Positions 38,301 to 53,300 of a stretch of DNA of 64,000 nucleotides are shown piece by piece. The position numbers were made by a program, and so were the translations under genes. Under the pieces are notes generated by a model that saw only the letters and a list, made by a program, of their open reading frames with translations, had not been told where the DNA came from and made no database searches. The stretch comes from Epiperipatus broadwayi (taxonomy: Eukaryota > Onychophora > Udeonychophora > Euonychophora > Peripatidae), in the NCBI GenBank assembly GCA_028023455.1, contig JAQFVV010006216.1, forward strand, positions 3,550,877-3,614,876, given 5' to 3'. Numbering within the stretch: the stretch's first letter is position 1; each line of letters starts with the position of its first letter.

Positions 38301-41300
38301 TTGTTTGAATCTATTTACAAATATATTACCGTCATAATATATTTTGATTTAAAATAAAATTCATTTAGTAAATATTCGTTTAGTAAATAGATTCAAATAT
38401 TGCAAGTTAAAAGTAAAATAATTTTCGTTTAATTTAATAAAAGTCATTCCAAATATTTCTTTAAAATAAATGAGGGACAATGGTTTAATTAGTTAATATT
38501 ATATAAGTTTATCTAAAAACAGCAGATGTCCACTTAAGATTTTCTTTAATTAGTAAAAGTAATTTTTAATTAAATCTAGTTTGTAATTCGAATGTCGACA
38601 GGGAAATTAACAAAAGAAATTAATTAATGTTGAATTCCTTTAGACATTCGGATAGATTTAATTACAGCTGATAAGTCCGATATATTTTTGTAATGCTCCA
38701 GGGCAGTTCTATTGTTAAATTCTACTATAAAAAGGAGGATTTTCTTTTGTTTTTATGCTAATGTTTCTAAGAGAAATCATTCTGAGTTCTATTCTAATAA
38801 TTTGCTAACCTTGACATGACAGAGTAGAGGCGTTAAGATGGCTATGTCCCCTCGGAATAGCCGGCCGCTGCTCCAGATCATCGGAAGCTATCACATAAGG
38901 AACCCCGGAACTGCTGCTGCTGCCAAAAATATGAACATTTCCAGATTTTGCTGTTAAATTATATAAAAACCTGCCGACCATCAATCTACCTAAAATGCTT
39001 CTCCAGAGGTAACCCTAAATTAACCCAAGAGCTCTTGTGATAACTAACATGCTATAGCTATTTAAAATTGTTTTTGTTTTATTTCACATAACTTTATTAT
39101 GTACTTCTTTAAAGTGTTCAAATATAATCAACAGTTTTGCTCTATCCTTGGGTTAATATTTTCTATTTATAAAGCTTTCTTTTATTTTATTATGATAATG
39201 TGTCAGAATCGTCTTTGACCGAGTGAACTATTCCCTTTATTGAAAGTAAGACGCCGCTATTAAGGCATATTTTAAATTTATAATTTTCCAATTTTATTAT
39301 CTTGCAAATCACTCGTTCGAGGGCGATTCTATTCTTTAATATATAATATAATCACATAGTTTAAAATCTACATGTTATTGATTTTAATCTAATATGAGAG
39401 TATGTGCGAGGTCAATGATTAAATGTGTCCCCTAATGCATGATTGTGTATATAAATCTATACTTACTTTTCAAACCCGCAAGCATGCATTTTCCTATTTT
39501 AATTACCATGTTCTACTTTAATTACAAAGTTCATCATTGATGTCGAGAATGTGCGGACCCTTTTAAATGAATTTCTGGGAATTTGATTGGGCATTTCTCT
39601 TAATCCAAGTAAAACCCATTCAGTATGTTTTATATACACTAGTCTCATATTGCTGGTAAATGAATTGGTTGTTGAGACCGCTTTGTTTTAATTTTCCAAG
39701 GACTCCTTTCGCTATTGCAGTTTCCAGGCAGAGTGTGTTCACAAATGACACACCTGGGAATTAAACGCAATCGTCACTCAGTCGCTAAGTTTCGGCTGTT
39801 CATCAAAATACTTTCCTATGGGTTAGCGGTGAGATGCCCTCCATAATTATTCCGGATCTTCAATATTGTTTTATTTTATATTTATTTTACAAAGCATCCG
39901 TGACTTAAACGTGTCACACCCTCCAACTTTAATAAATTCATTATCAGCAATACTGACCTCCCAATGTAACTTTATTATTATTATTCTCAAATAAATGCTT
40001 TGATCACGTTCCCACTTTGTTGCTTAGTAAGCTTTTGTCCGTGCTATTCTCGAAATCAATAAATATTTTATAACACTTAATTTCAAATATTTTCTTAAAC
40101 TTGTATAATTACTCAAAGCACCTCGCACATGCTCCTATCTCGTCAAGCACATTATCGTAATGCTATTAACCCGAGGAATAGAATATATCACTTTGCTTTA
40201 AAACCTTTTTGTCATTTATTGGAATATAATGCCAACAATTATTTAATACACGTCCCTGTCTCATATAAGCAGACAGTGGCATTATATATATAATTTATAT
40301 GAATAAATTTTGTGAAATTATTTAAAACTAAATTTGATCTCTTATTTTATTTGATTCCTATCACTGTCTCGGTCTATATATATATTTTCTGCATTCCTTT
40401 TGTAAATCCATAGACGTTAATTAGCCACCCAAGCTTCTTTTAGTATAGAGTCTTTTGTTTCTCCCTGACCACCAGGCACCGGTCAAAGGTTATACTAGTA
40501 GTGACATCAGATGCGTTATCACGTAGATGGTGCTGTGAAATTTGGACTTTAGATTCGAACTTAGTATATCTAGAAGGCAACCCCTCCTAGAATGTTCAGT
40601 TTCGTGTCTGGGGTTTGAATTCTGCAGTGTGTTAGCGAGATAGATGATTCTGACTGTTACAGTATTTATATCCAAAATGGCATAAATCTTTGATATAATT
40701 GTCAATATTAGATCTGTAATCTGATTCAACTTTGCACAAACTGAAGTTTCTATGTAGGAATGCTTTCAGATTGGTGAATTTATGTGAATTGGGAGATAAG
40801 GATTTTGGGTGTATTATACCTCTTACTTGGATGTTATTATCATTTTGTAATTTTTTGATTAGGTTAGAGGTATATTACACTCAGAATCTTTAACTCCCAA
40901 TTCACAGGTCAGAAAGCAATTCTACATAGAAACTTCAGTTTATGCAAACTCAAATCAGATCACAAATCTAATACTGACAATTATATCAAGGACTTAGATT
41001 TTATATCAAAATCAATTTTAGACCTATGCCAACTGATGTTAATCCCTAGATATTTCTATCCTACATTCTCAACATGTCCAGGAGTATAAATATTTGCTCA
41101 GAAATACACAGAATCAGCCTCCACACTATGCCCATTCTAAACCTCTTATTTAATAACTCCAAAGACAAGCTCCCCCTTGAACAGACCTTCCAAATCATGT
41201 AGAAGATTTCTTACAATTATACTAATTGCAACACGATACAATTATGCTAATTGCAACATGATACAATTATGCTAATTGAAACAGGATCTATTTTGAAGAA

Positions 41301-44300
41301 TCTTGTGCTAGCCTGGCAACAACATTCGTCCTGCACCAATATGTGTATAACAGAGGCAAGAACAACTCTGACTATAAATACATATTTGTAAATCATAAAA
41401 ACAAATTTGGTCATGTCTTTGAATCTCCATCAATCAGTGTTGTATGTTTAGAATGGAATGATGCAAAACATAAGGTAAAGGGGGCTTGGCATATCGCCAA
41501 CAATGCTAACACCATAAACAAAAAAGAATTCTGCTTTCCCTTCTTTAAAAAGTGAGTCATGTAAACCTACTTATTTATTTACATTTTATCATTCACCCAC
41601 ACTTTGGGATTGTATTGATATGATCATGATACTATTATAAAAATATTGATAGCATGCTTGACATACTATATTAAAAATATAAGAATTCCATTTTAGGCCA
41701 TTCTTATTTTTTCCTTCGTATAAGAATTTCATTTTCAAGCTTTTCTTATTTTGTAATTCCAAGTATTTACTCCTAATTATAATAGCATAAGTAAAGTTAA
41801 AACTTATAATAGAATTATAAATTTAATATTATAAAATTATTATTTAATAATTAAAAAAAATAAAACTGCTTTCTAAAAATCAAAGTGCAAATATGCTAGC
41901 AGTCAGTCCAAGCAAAATACATATATGTGTTTGAATATATTAAACAATTCAAAACAAAGCAAAACTTTCCATATAGTAGTGATGTTTGAATATATATGAT
42001 AAATTTTATATATTTACTCTTAAAAACTATAATTTATCTATGTTATTATTAATAAATATATAATATTTTTCACAGAGATGACTTTTTGTTATTTGCTTTG
42101 TTGAATGGAGATGCAAAAAAGTGGTTTACTGCTTGATCAAGCTGGGATGTTATCACAAGCAGTAAACTTATAAATACAATCAAACACTTTTTAGCAAAAC
42201 TTTATTTGTACATACACCTACGTTTCGACTGACCTGCAGTCTTCTTCAGAGTAAGGTTATTTTGATCTTCTAAAAAGTGTTTGAAGTTTGGATAAATTGT
42301 ATTTATATAATATTACGGCAAACATAAAGAAAAGTGTGATTTTGGTAAGCAGTAAACTTATGAAGAATATAATAAATTTGCTATCAAAAATTTAATTTTA
42401 AAATTCATCTATCAAAAATTTGCAATTTATGAATAAATATAAAATTAATAACTTTAAAAATATTTATATCTATATTATTTTATAGTAATTATTATATTTT
42501 CTCAGGTTTTTTACATTCCATGATATTTTCTTTCATAGGAACATTTTTTATTTTTATATTAAGTAAATTGAAGTTCTTGTGAAAATTGTATCTAGAGACA
42601 AATGCAAAAAAAAATTCTTCCAAATTTAATGTGATGCTATGCTAGTAAAATGGTTAAAAATAGTAAAATTTTTATATGTAAAAAAATAAATAATATAAAT
42701 ATTTGACTTGAAAATTTCAACAATCTAAAATTTTGAATTTAAGCAAACATATATCTAGCTGGCTAGCATAGTTATTGAGAAACAAACCAAGACAATTCAT
42801 ATGAGCCATTGGGTCCTTTTGCTACATATAAAGTACATATATATTCAAAAAAGTATTGAGATGTATATTATAAACATTAAAATGGGCTTTTTTAAAAAAA
42901 TTTATGTAGAAACCCAAAAATTCTATCTATGCTAATAATCTGTTATATAAATTGGATATTCTATTTGCAATTATATTTTAGTAACCTCAATCACATGCTA
43001 AATATTTACAGTAAAAAGAATGATTTATTTTCTATCCATGGTTACTTATTCTTGCATAAAAATACTTCAGTAGAATAAGATGCAATATATTGCTGCTGAT
43101 GTTGCCATAGATATAAGATTTCCCTGAAAGTTACATTTATTAAAATATTTTTAAGATGTTGTGAATTTTACTCTAGATGAGGGCTCTACAACTTAATAGT
43201 TTGTCTTAGTCCTGAGAAGTATAAATGTACTTCTAATCATATTTTGAGCAACATGGGGAAAGCAATTTGAATAAAACTGAGAAGAATAAGGAATTTACTC
43301 TAAGGAGCAGAAATAACTAAGGTGACAAAAAATAATAATAGTCATGGTAGGAACTGTGACAAAAGCAAGAATCAGAATAGAACAATGAATGTAAAAGATA
43401 TTAAAGACAGAAAGTAAGAAACAAATCATTGATTACTTGAATCAGTTTATTTTGGATGGATCTAATAAATGAAGAATGATAGAAGTGTTTCAGTCCTCTT
43501 ATAAAAGATTGAATTTGAGGATTGTATAAAGGAAAAAGTTATGAAGAAAAAAATATTTTTTTTACCTCTGAATAAAAGTTCAACATCTGTGAAAAATAAA
43601 AACTGGCTGTAAAAAACAGAATTAGATTGTAAAAGTTTTACAGAAGACTCACACATGCGATAAGAAATGATAGTAGAAAACTTATTAGAAGAGCAATAAG
43701 AATCTAGTGAGAGTTTTTGTTAAATAAGTGATTATAATGTATTTCTAATGCAAGAATTTTTTTGTGTGGATAATGTGAATATAATAAAAATTCATAAAAG
43801 GAAATTATTATGATCATCATATATTCATAATAATAGCTCAATTATATAGTAAATAAAAACAGTCATAATAATTTGAAGTGAAATCTTACCAATTAATACA
43901 TACAAAAATAAACTTTGCAATGTGGAATAAAAATAGAATATCTAAATATTCTCTTTAATAATTACCTAGTAAAATCCCATGATTCATCGTTAGCTACACG
44001 ACCTGATAAAACCCAATCTAAAAGAATTAGATTACTGGTTTTAGTGATCCTAAATACCTGAAATTGAACAATTTATTATCAATGTTGATTCTTTTTTGAT
44101 ATATAAAACAATATAAATAATTAAAATTATTTACTTGTTCTTGAGAATATTTAGAATTGGCATAACAAACCACTGGATCAGGAAGAACAGCTAACAAAGC
44201 CATTTCTTTTACTTGACATTTTAGTCTGTATGAGGATGTAATATTTCCTTCACATTTATAAATCTAAAATTGAGAAAGAAATAAAATTTAAATGTGATAC

Positions 44301-47300
44301 AATTATATAAATATATATATATTTTTGCTTAAAATTAATTTTATAATCATGACCTTTGATTCAATAAATACATCAGCAATTAATTAATTTCCATGCTTTT
44401 GTCATTTTAATAAAAATTATAATTAGACCAAGAAATGATTACATGATGTTTGTTTTTACACGAGTAAAATATTTAATTCACCTGACATTTAATATGTCTA
44501 CAAGAATAGCAAAGATCTATATAGATTCAAAAACTATCAATACTACAAATTTGTAATTACTTATAGAGCAGTGAAACAAAAAAAATGCTTACTATGAAAT
44601 AGTTACTTCCTAAAAAAAAAAAAAAAATCAATTGGCACATATGTAAAACTATACTGTAAAATAAATTTTATATATTGTGTTACATTATGCTACAATATAT
44701 TCTTATATATGATGCTAAATATGAAAAACAGATAGATGAAGATAGTAAAAGTCACAAGTGAGATGAATGGATGAAATAAGTATTCTGGAGCAATGCAGAG
44801 GAAAAAAACTATGAATCAGTGAGTAGGAACTAAACTCAGATAAATTTGCACTGATACTATAATAAACTTTATATAACTTTTCTCAAAAAAATCAACAACT
44901 TAAGCACAAATAATCATTGGACCCATCGTACAACCATTCTGAGTTTTTGTCAATGGAAACAAATGAATTACAAATATCTACCTAGCAGTCACTTTCTATT
45001 TCTGTTCTGAATTCAATCCTAATTAGTGATACCTAAAGACAGTTTACAATTGAGGTCATTAAAATATATAGTTCTTTATCTAATCTCAGATTATATATAC
45101 GGTCAAATAGCTAATCTAAAGAATAAAATATTAGTGTTTAAATGCCATCAAATAAATAAATATGACTATTGTATAGATCACATTAATTAGAGACCAATAT
45201 CCAAAAAAACTTATTTGATAATACAGACATAAATGACTCATTAAAACAGGCAAAAACTCTCCATACAGTAGTGCCACTCAATGCAAGCCAGAGTAATCAA
45301 TGGATGCCAGAAGGCTTGTGCATAAAATCCTTAAGCACAAGCCTTCTGGCATCCATTGATTACTCTGGCTTGCACTGAGTGCCCCTACTGTATGGAGAGT
45401 TTTGCCTGTTTTAATAACAGTTATGAGCAAACATAAGAAATGGTGATCATGTGACATAGATGACTCTAGAGATGTAATAGGAATTATTGTTGCTATTGCA
45501 ACAATATGATGCTTTGTTTAGATTTAAATCATTTGATTACAGAAAAGTCGAAAATGCATCTAATACAACTAAAATATACAATTAATGATCTAATGTCAAT
45601 CATATACTTAGACAAAAAGATCGGCTTGAGCCAAGTCAAAACTTTAAAACTTTTAAAAACTTTTAAGTCATTGGTTTGAACAGCATACCAGAACTGAAGA
45701 TGGCTACTTGATATGGATATTTACAGTTCAGTGTAAACTCACTCATAAAAATTAATAGAAGTCTGCCTACTCAAAGGTCACAATCATATTACTCATAGAT
45801 AGTTATAGAGTAGAAAGATAGTAAATGGATTACTGCAGTCAATACAAATTTTAAAAAAAATTATGTATTTTTATTTTAATATATCTATACAATACTGTAT
45901 ATTTAAATTTTACAAGATTTTTTCTCATCAACTCTCTAGTTCATGAGCTGTGAAACATCAATTCTAGGCAATCACTCTGAAACAAATATGAAGATGTTTA
46001 AAACCAAAGGCAAGCTTTGACTTTTATAAATTATTATTTTTAATTTACATATATGGATCATAAAGATATTTTGAAGTGGAAAAATATTTTTGCATCCTGA
46101 ATTCATTCAACAAATTAATTTAATTAATAAAAAAAAATATTGTATGGATTTGAATATGATATTGTTATTTATATATTGCAGATACCGTTTGAAAATTGGC
46201 ACTAAATTAAAGTTCACAAAAATGCTTTTACATTGATGATTCAAATAAAGTGGAAAAATATTTTTGCATCATGCACTAATTCAGAAAGGTGATAATAAAA
46301 GAACACTAACTGTTGCATGGTCTGGAGCAGAAGCAATTTTATATCTAGCAAAACCTGCTTTTCACATGAGCAGTTTTATACAGAATTTTCCAAAGCTATT
46401 CAATTTATTAAAAAATTCAGATGGAAGTACTACTACAAGGAACATTTAATAATGAAGAATCTTTCACAGACAACATTACATATCATTAAATTTTTTTATG
46501 AATTCAACATTGTTAAATTAAATTAAAACGTTTTTCTCATAAGTATTAAGTAATTAAATTTTTTAAAGCTAAATAAAGAAACTTAGCTATTTAAAAGCCT
46601 AAAACAATAAAAATACTGCACAGAAATCCCTAATACATATTTAATATATTTGGAGCAAAGATTTGTCCAAGTGCCACATATAAATAAGATGCAAAGTCTA
46701 CCCACACACATACATATATATATATATATATTGTAACTCCCATGTCTGAGTTTACAGGCGTTGCTTTAATGCGAATATTTTTTATTATGTATAATAAAAT
46801 ACTAAAGATCTTGTATGTAGAATAAATTTTATATTATAAAACTAAAATATATTATTATTTATTATTTAAAAAATAATATTACACTTTTAAATAAAAGAAA
46901 CATTAAACCAAAAAATAATATTACACTTTTAAATAAAAGAAACATTAAACCACAAATGACTGAGGGTGGGGGGGGTGGATAAAAATAAAAACATTGCTAT
47001 GGGAACTATCAGAAGCTTTCGAAAGTCATCTGCTTTCTAAGAAACAGTAGTAAGAATTGTAACACATTTCATCGCCATGTTTTGGACTACATAGAAGTCA
47101 ATAAAATTTTGTAAGGATTTTTAAGTTTATATTGTGCATTTTATGGAGTAGTGGATCCTCCGAGATGCTTTCCCAGACCTGTTCAGTAATGGAAGAGTGC
47201 CAATGTCACATAAAATGGCAGGTTTAAAGTCCTTCTTATTTAAATCTTTGTAAATATTCATCAGATAAAGCTAAAAATATTGAAATGTATTCGAATGAAT

Positions 47301-50300
47301 TGTTAAATGCTGGCTACAATTATAATCATATATATAATGTTATTAAAAATTTTAATACAAAATATAAGAATAAAAATATTAATAATAATATTGATTCTCC
47401 TGCTAATAAAAAATATGGATATCAATACCATATATTTCGAATGATCAAGTAAATTTTGTAAGGAAAATCTATAAAATTATATGTGACATTGCATTTTACA
47501 CACCTCCTACATTAAACAAATTAATAAATAACTTTAAAGATAAAATCTCATTTATAAATAAAAATTGTATCATTTATAAATGATGTAGGTGTGGTAGCAA
47601 GCACTTGCTATTATTAAAAAGGGTTCAGAAAACGAAACAAAATTGAAAAGTACATAATAATGTTTCAACATCCGTTTTTTATGATCATAATAAGTCATAC
47701 ATTATGATTTTAACTCCAATTATAATAATGTAAAAATATTGCAAATTGATAAAAATAACAACAAAAGGAAAATAAAGGAAGCTATGCTAATTTACAAATA
47801 CAAGTAAGACTTAATTAACATACAGGCAGCAAATGTTAAGATCAGGAATTGTGGGAAGATTAGCCTTTCAAAGTTTTAGTTGACAAAGACTACAAGGATA
47901 GTTGAAAGCGCTCCTAAGTGGATAAAATTTTTAAAGTTATACTTTACATATATCTAATTACTGTATTTATAAATATTCAATTATAAGATTATGTATATTG
48001 ATTTGAAGAAATACAGACATCGAATTATAATATTATATTTATATTCTGTTTGAGTTCTAAATTGATTTTATATCATACTGACAGTAATTAGAAGAATCAA
48101 CAATAATTAATGCCTAATGAAGAGCATTCACTCATGTGTGAATCAAAAGAACAAATTCAGATGAAGCTAAAAGTATATATACAATATATTATAATCTAAT
48201 ACAATTTATCAATGTTTTCATCTACCATTCCTGTGACCTGAGATTCAATTGTATATGGAACTTAAAAATTTATTCAAGTACCTGATCAACAGCCAGCAAA
48301 CTAATCATCCATTAGTGATCAATAAATGAACATCTAGCTATTTTAGTTGAAGAATAAAGGTCTCATAATAATCTGGAAAATAAGACTATACTTTGACCAA
48401 AAAGCAAAAACCCTATATGAAGTAAAACAAGTTATTTAAACTACTGAAATTGATTTGTATCTATGCAAACTATTTGGAAGAATTTCTTGTGCAATGATAT
48501 CTGTATCACAACTTTAATGAGATCTATATTCTAAAGGATGTAAACTAATATGTTCAAAAATATTATTTTCACATTCAAATCAGTGGGGTTTCTGCTTTTA
48601 CATTGATGATTGTAAAGTAGCAAATAATATGGTTCATGATCTTACATGGAAAAGGCAATATTCAATGACAATTATTGTACATAAACTAGTATTAATGTTC
48701 AAACACTACTCAATATTTCTAAATATATTATATGTATGTGCTATGACCTTAGCCTAGGAGCTGTATATAAGTTGATAGACAAGTTTTGCTAAAATTATTT
48801 ATCATTACTTTTCATTTATTCTTACCTTTGTTGACCCTTGAGTTGTAATTAATATACAACACTGCTTCCCAATAATGACATCAAAATTAATTTTATCTCC
48901 TTCCACTAATCCTGCTCCATAATTGACTGGGAAAACCCACCGACACTCATTGATGCTTGCATGTTCAGGAAGAAGCAATCTCATCTATATCAAAATTAGT
49001 CAAATTCAAACATTTAATTATAATTTTTTAAAAAAAGAATTATTAAAATATTTCATAAACTTTTTTAAAAAAAGTGACATTTGATAAGTAAAGTGATGAA
49101 CTTTTATCATGTTACTTTTTTAACTTTCTTTTTCTCTCATATAATTCATGTAATTTACATAATAAACCTAATGTTCATGATTTTATGTACTTCAGTCATT
49201 TTTAGTATTATTCTCTTCTGATATTATTTTTAATAAACAAAACTTATTATTCTGGAAAGAGTTTCTAGAATTTAATTTTTCTTGGCCTGAAAATGTTTAT
49301 AAGATTCTAAATTCAAATTATACTGTGCTTTAGGAAATTTTAAACAGAAAAATTTTAACTAAAAATATTCAAAACATATTTGTTGCATTAAAAGTAGCAA
49401 CTTTTCTCATATGATTGCCAATATGACAAAAAAAAGCTAAGATTATCACTGCTCCAGTATCTCAGTCATCAAAAAAAAAAAAAAAAAAGCAAAAGCTTAG
49501 TGTAACAAATGTTAAAGGTAGCTATACAAAGCAACATGAAGATTCATCTTTGCAAGTGATTAAAAAGTGAATCACAGCTAATTACAAAATTGATGTTGAA
49601 AAAATTTCATATCAAAAAGAGTTAATGCAACTTGCAAACTTAACATTTCTAAAAATGAAAAGCCCACTAAATCTGCTAGTATGACTTAAAACCAACAAAA
49701 TCAAAGATATCTAAGCCCAAGAAAACTATAAAATCAAAGTCTGTCAAGGGGAAGAAAACTTTCAAATCAAAAAACCCAAAATCTCCCACACATGCAAACA
49801 AAAAAAAAAACTGCCAAAGCTAGAAAGCCCCAAAATCCCAACCTATTTAAAGTCAAAACTACCAATTCAAAGGCAAAAAAGGTGCCATAAAAGATAACTT
49901 GACAAAAGGCTTAAATTTAATATTTTGTAATTAATAAAATGATTCAGAACATTAACATAAGATCCACTTAAAAACAGGCAATTTGTCAAGAAGTCTAGGA
50001 AAAAACTAGATAGTATGTTTGATGTTGGTATTAAAAATAATGAAAACCATAGATAAACTGGAAGAAAGATGATTAATAGCAATGATAAGATACTTAACCA
50101 CAATTGGGTATTGAGGTATAAAATTTGTTACCATGATTTTGATTTTATTTATTCAATATCACCACCTAACATCTCTTTATAGTAATATATTCTTCACTGT
50201 TTCTGTGTAGGGAACTACTGAAGAGATCTTTGTTGAGAAATGAGTCATTTAAAATCTGTTTTATTTTTCTCTATGAGGTGGAGGGAGGAATGAAATCTGA

Positions 50301-53300
50301 AAATCACATTATCTCACAGTGGTGGATCAATCATGAACAATTATCACTGACTAATGTTTTTTATTAAACAAAAGATGTATGTGGGTATGAGTGGTGAAGG
50401 TCACATGGCACAGTGACAAAGACTTGTTTGTTTTGTCCACACCTGGAATTTGAATAGAGCTGGACGAAACAGATTTTTTTTTCCCATTATAAGAAGACTG
50501 ATTTTTTTTCATCTAAGGTCTATAAACAATTCAGCTATCCAAATAGTTAAACCACTAAACATCACATTTGCTATCCAAATAGTGTTAAATAAATAATCCC
50601 ATGATTGTTTGCTCGGGGATATCAAAATAATAGCTTCAATTTTGATCCAGAAACCTATAGATATTGAGTCTGTAGAACAGAGCATTGATCAATAATCAGG
50701 TATCTAGTTATTTTAGTTAGATATTAAAACAAGAAAGATAACCATAAAGCCTTACCATGTGAAAGTTGGTTAGTTTGTTGAATAATGTCTTCTGTTTATT
50801 GTCCATCTTTGAAAATTGGTGGAGATAACTGTGTTTTGCAGTGGACTATTTATAATATTTCATGTATTTGCAAATATTTTTAAAAATGAAAAAGTTTAGA
50901 ATAATAAATTAATTTAATTACTTATAATAATGTTAATGCATGTATGGATATGTAAGTAGATTTTCATGGTCACTATAGGCATAGATATTGAAATTATAAT
51001 GGACATCTCTGTGTAATTATCTAAAAAATCATGGTTATTATAAGCATAGGTATTGAAATTATAATGAACATCTCTATGTAATTGTCTAAAACCATTTCAG
51101 TTAACATAAAACCACATAATTAATTAACAAAACTATGCAGCCTGAAATGTCTCTATCTAGAAATAGTAGATATATATTGTACCAATCGGAATGAAAGTGA
51201 AGATCGAATCTAACCGCAAAAACAATATCTGCACTACAAGGGTGCCATCTAGGCATTTGAGCCTAGAAAAATTTATAAAGTAGGCAGATACGCGCTGTTA
51301 AGATTCCACTTTATTTAAATATTCCGATCGTTAGCCCAAGTCACTAGCTCAGTGGAGACACAGAGATAAAAATCTATATCTTAATTTATATCTTAAATAT
51401 CAAAGAGTAAAAGCCACTGCCATAAATTAACATATAAAAATATTTATTTACGCACATATAAAATAATATTTAAATTTTGAGGAATAAGTTTAACATTTTA
51501 GATTTTTATATTAACTTTTAATTTTACATTTAACTAAGTTTCAATGAGTTTAATTATTATTTAGATAGTCAAGTATGAATAGACTACATAGATCTGCATT
51601 TGAAAAGAAAATATTCTTCCTTGATTTAACCTTAGGCAACAAATTTCGCAACCAAATTGGCGCCAATCCATCTGATACATTCATGTATTCAATGTAGCAT
51701 GATACGACAACACAAAATACTATATTGTCAGGAATGTACATCTGAACAATAAGTAGAAATAGAGAAGACATTGACTCTCCACCAACAGGAATGTGACATC
51801 TGTTGGCAAGTAGAACAATAAACAAAAAAACTCCATAGGAATGGACTGCGGTCTTCTGCCCACTTACAAACCCATCCATAGGCAAACAGAGGGTGTGTGG
51901 CGTATATCTATAATCCTGCCCGTAGCGGACCTCATACTACATCTACTAATTACACAAATATATCCAATCCATTGAACCAATTCAACTACGAAATGAATAA
52001 CCTAAGATTACCCTCCCTTAATACAACTTTACAAAACTATATAGCCATTCACGCCCAACTTAATTTTAACATTTAAATACGTTCGCACAGATTTGTTTAA
52101 AAATGTTGGGTATAGATCGATTACATAGATTCCCCGGTCAAAAACATTTCAAAATAAACATAAACGATCAAAATACAAAATTATTGATACCGACAATCGC
52201 AGAGGGAAACTTATAAGTAACCCAATAGTATTCACCATAAGATACTTGCGTTGTCACCAATAACTTAAAAGACATCCGAATAAATACATTTTAGATACTC
52301 ACCGTAAGGTATCATTATTTATCGAATGTCTATATATTTTGATCAAATATGAAAACCAAAATATAATTAACCATAAACGAATCCATGCAAGCGTCTATAA
52401 ACAACTTAAATTTCATACATTTAAATAATCTTTACAATCAGAAAAAAAAAAAAATGGAAATGATGTTTATCAATCGGAAAACATATAAAATTAAACATTA
52501 TTAATTTGATTTAAAAACTTACAAAAGTCAGATAAGAGTCCGTTTTAACATTTCAGTTGACTTGTTTATCAATTTGTAAAACTTGACGAAAGTTCTTAAT
52601 TGATTTTAACAATTGTTCATTTCATATAGCTTATGGTAGAAGAGTCCAAGCCTCTGCTTTCAATTCCCTGCGCCTCCATTGGAAGATAAGTTCTGGAGAT
52701 GGCAATAGCTGGTTCAAGGTATCACAGTCTTTTCATTTTTTTTTTTATAGAGAGTGTGGTATGTGCGTCATACCACATCTCTCAAACACACAACACTGGA
52801 ACTGTCCGAAAAAAAAACTGTTTTTCCCTTTTTATATTATCCACAAGGATTCAATGAACAAAACGTCACTAGTCTATCACTTTCGTTAGGGTCCGAGCCA
52901 AGGCTTAGTGCTTCCATTGGTCAAGCTAATTTCGCTTTCTTCTCTTATCTAACTTTTCATCTGACTTTTTTAATTACACAGCTTTTAGATAATTAATAAA
53001 CAATCATTTCCATTTACAGATTACAGGAATTAATTAATACCTGTTTTTACTTTAACTTACGTTATTTTTTTATTAAAATATTTTTATATTTCAATCTGGC
53101 ATTTTTTTATTAAAAAAAATACGTTCAGATACTTTTTTTTTTTTTTTTGTTTATGAAAAAAATATTTTTAAAGTTTAGCATCTGTGCGAATGTATATACG
53201 TATAACAACATTTTTAATTTTAGCGTTTAGTTTTTTACTCTTATTTGCGAACTTGTAAGTTTTTATTTTAAATTAATGTAACGACATATTTATGTATCGT

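Noticed and set aside
46264-46526. Two overlapping plus-strand frames of 61 and 69 codons
   Set aside because: Part of the first looked protein-like, but no motif was recognised, and there are no splice sites that fit neighbouring exons.
51550-51885. 111-codon minus-strand frame
   Set aside because: Lies inside the LTR-type repeat. The related repeat at 17397-17645 does not preserve the frame, so it is not a conserved protein.
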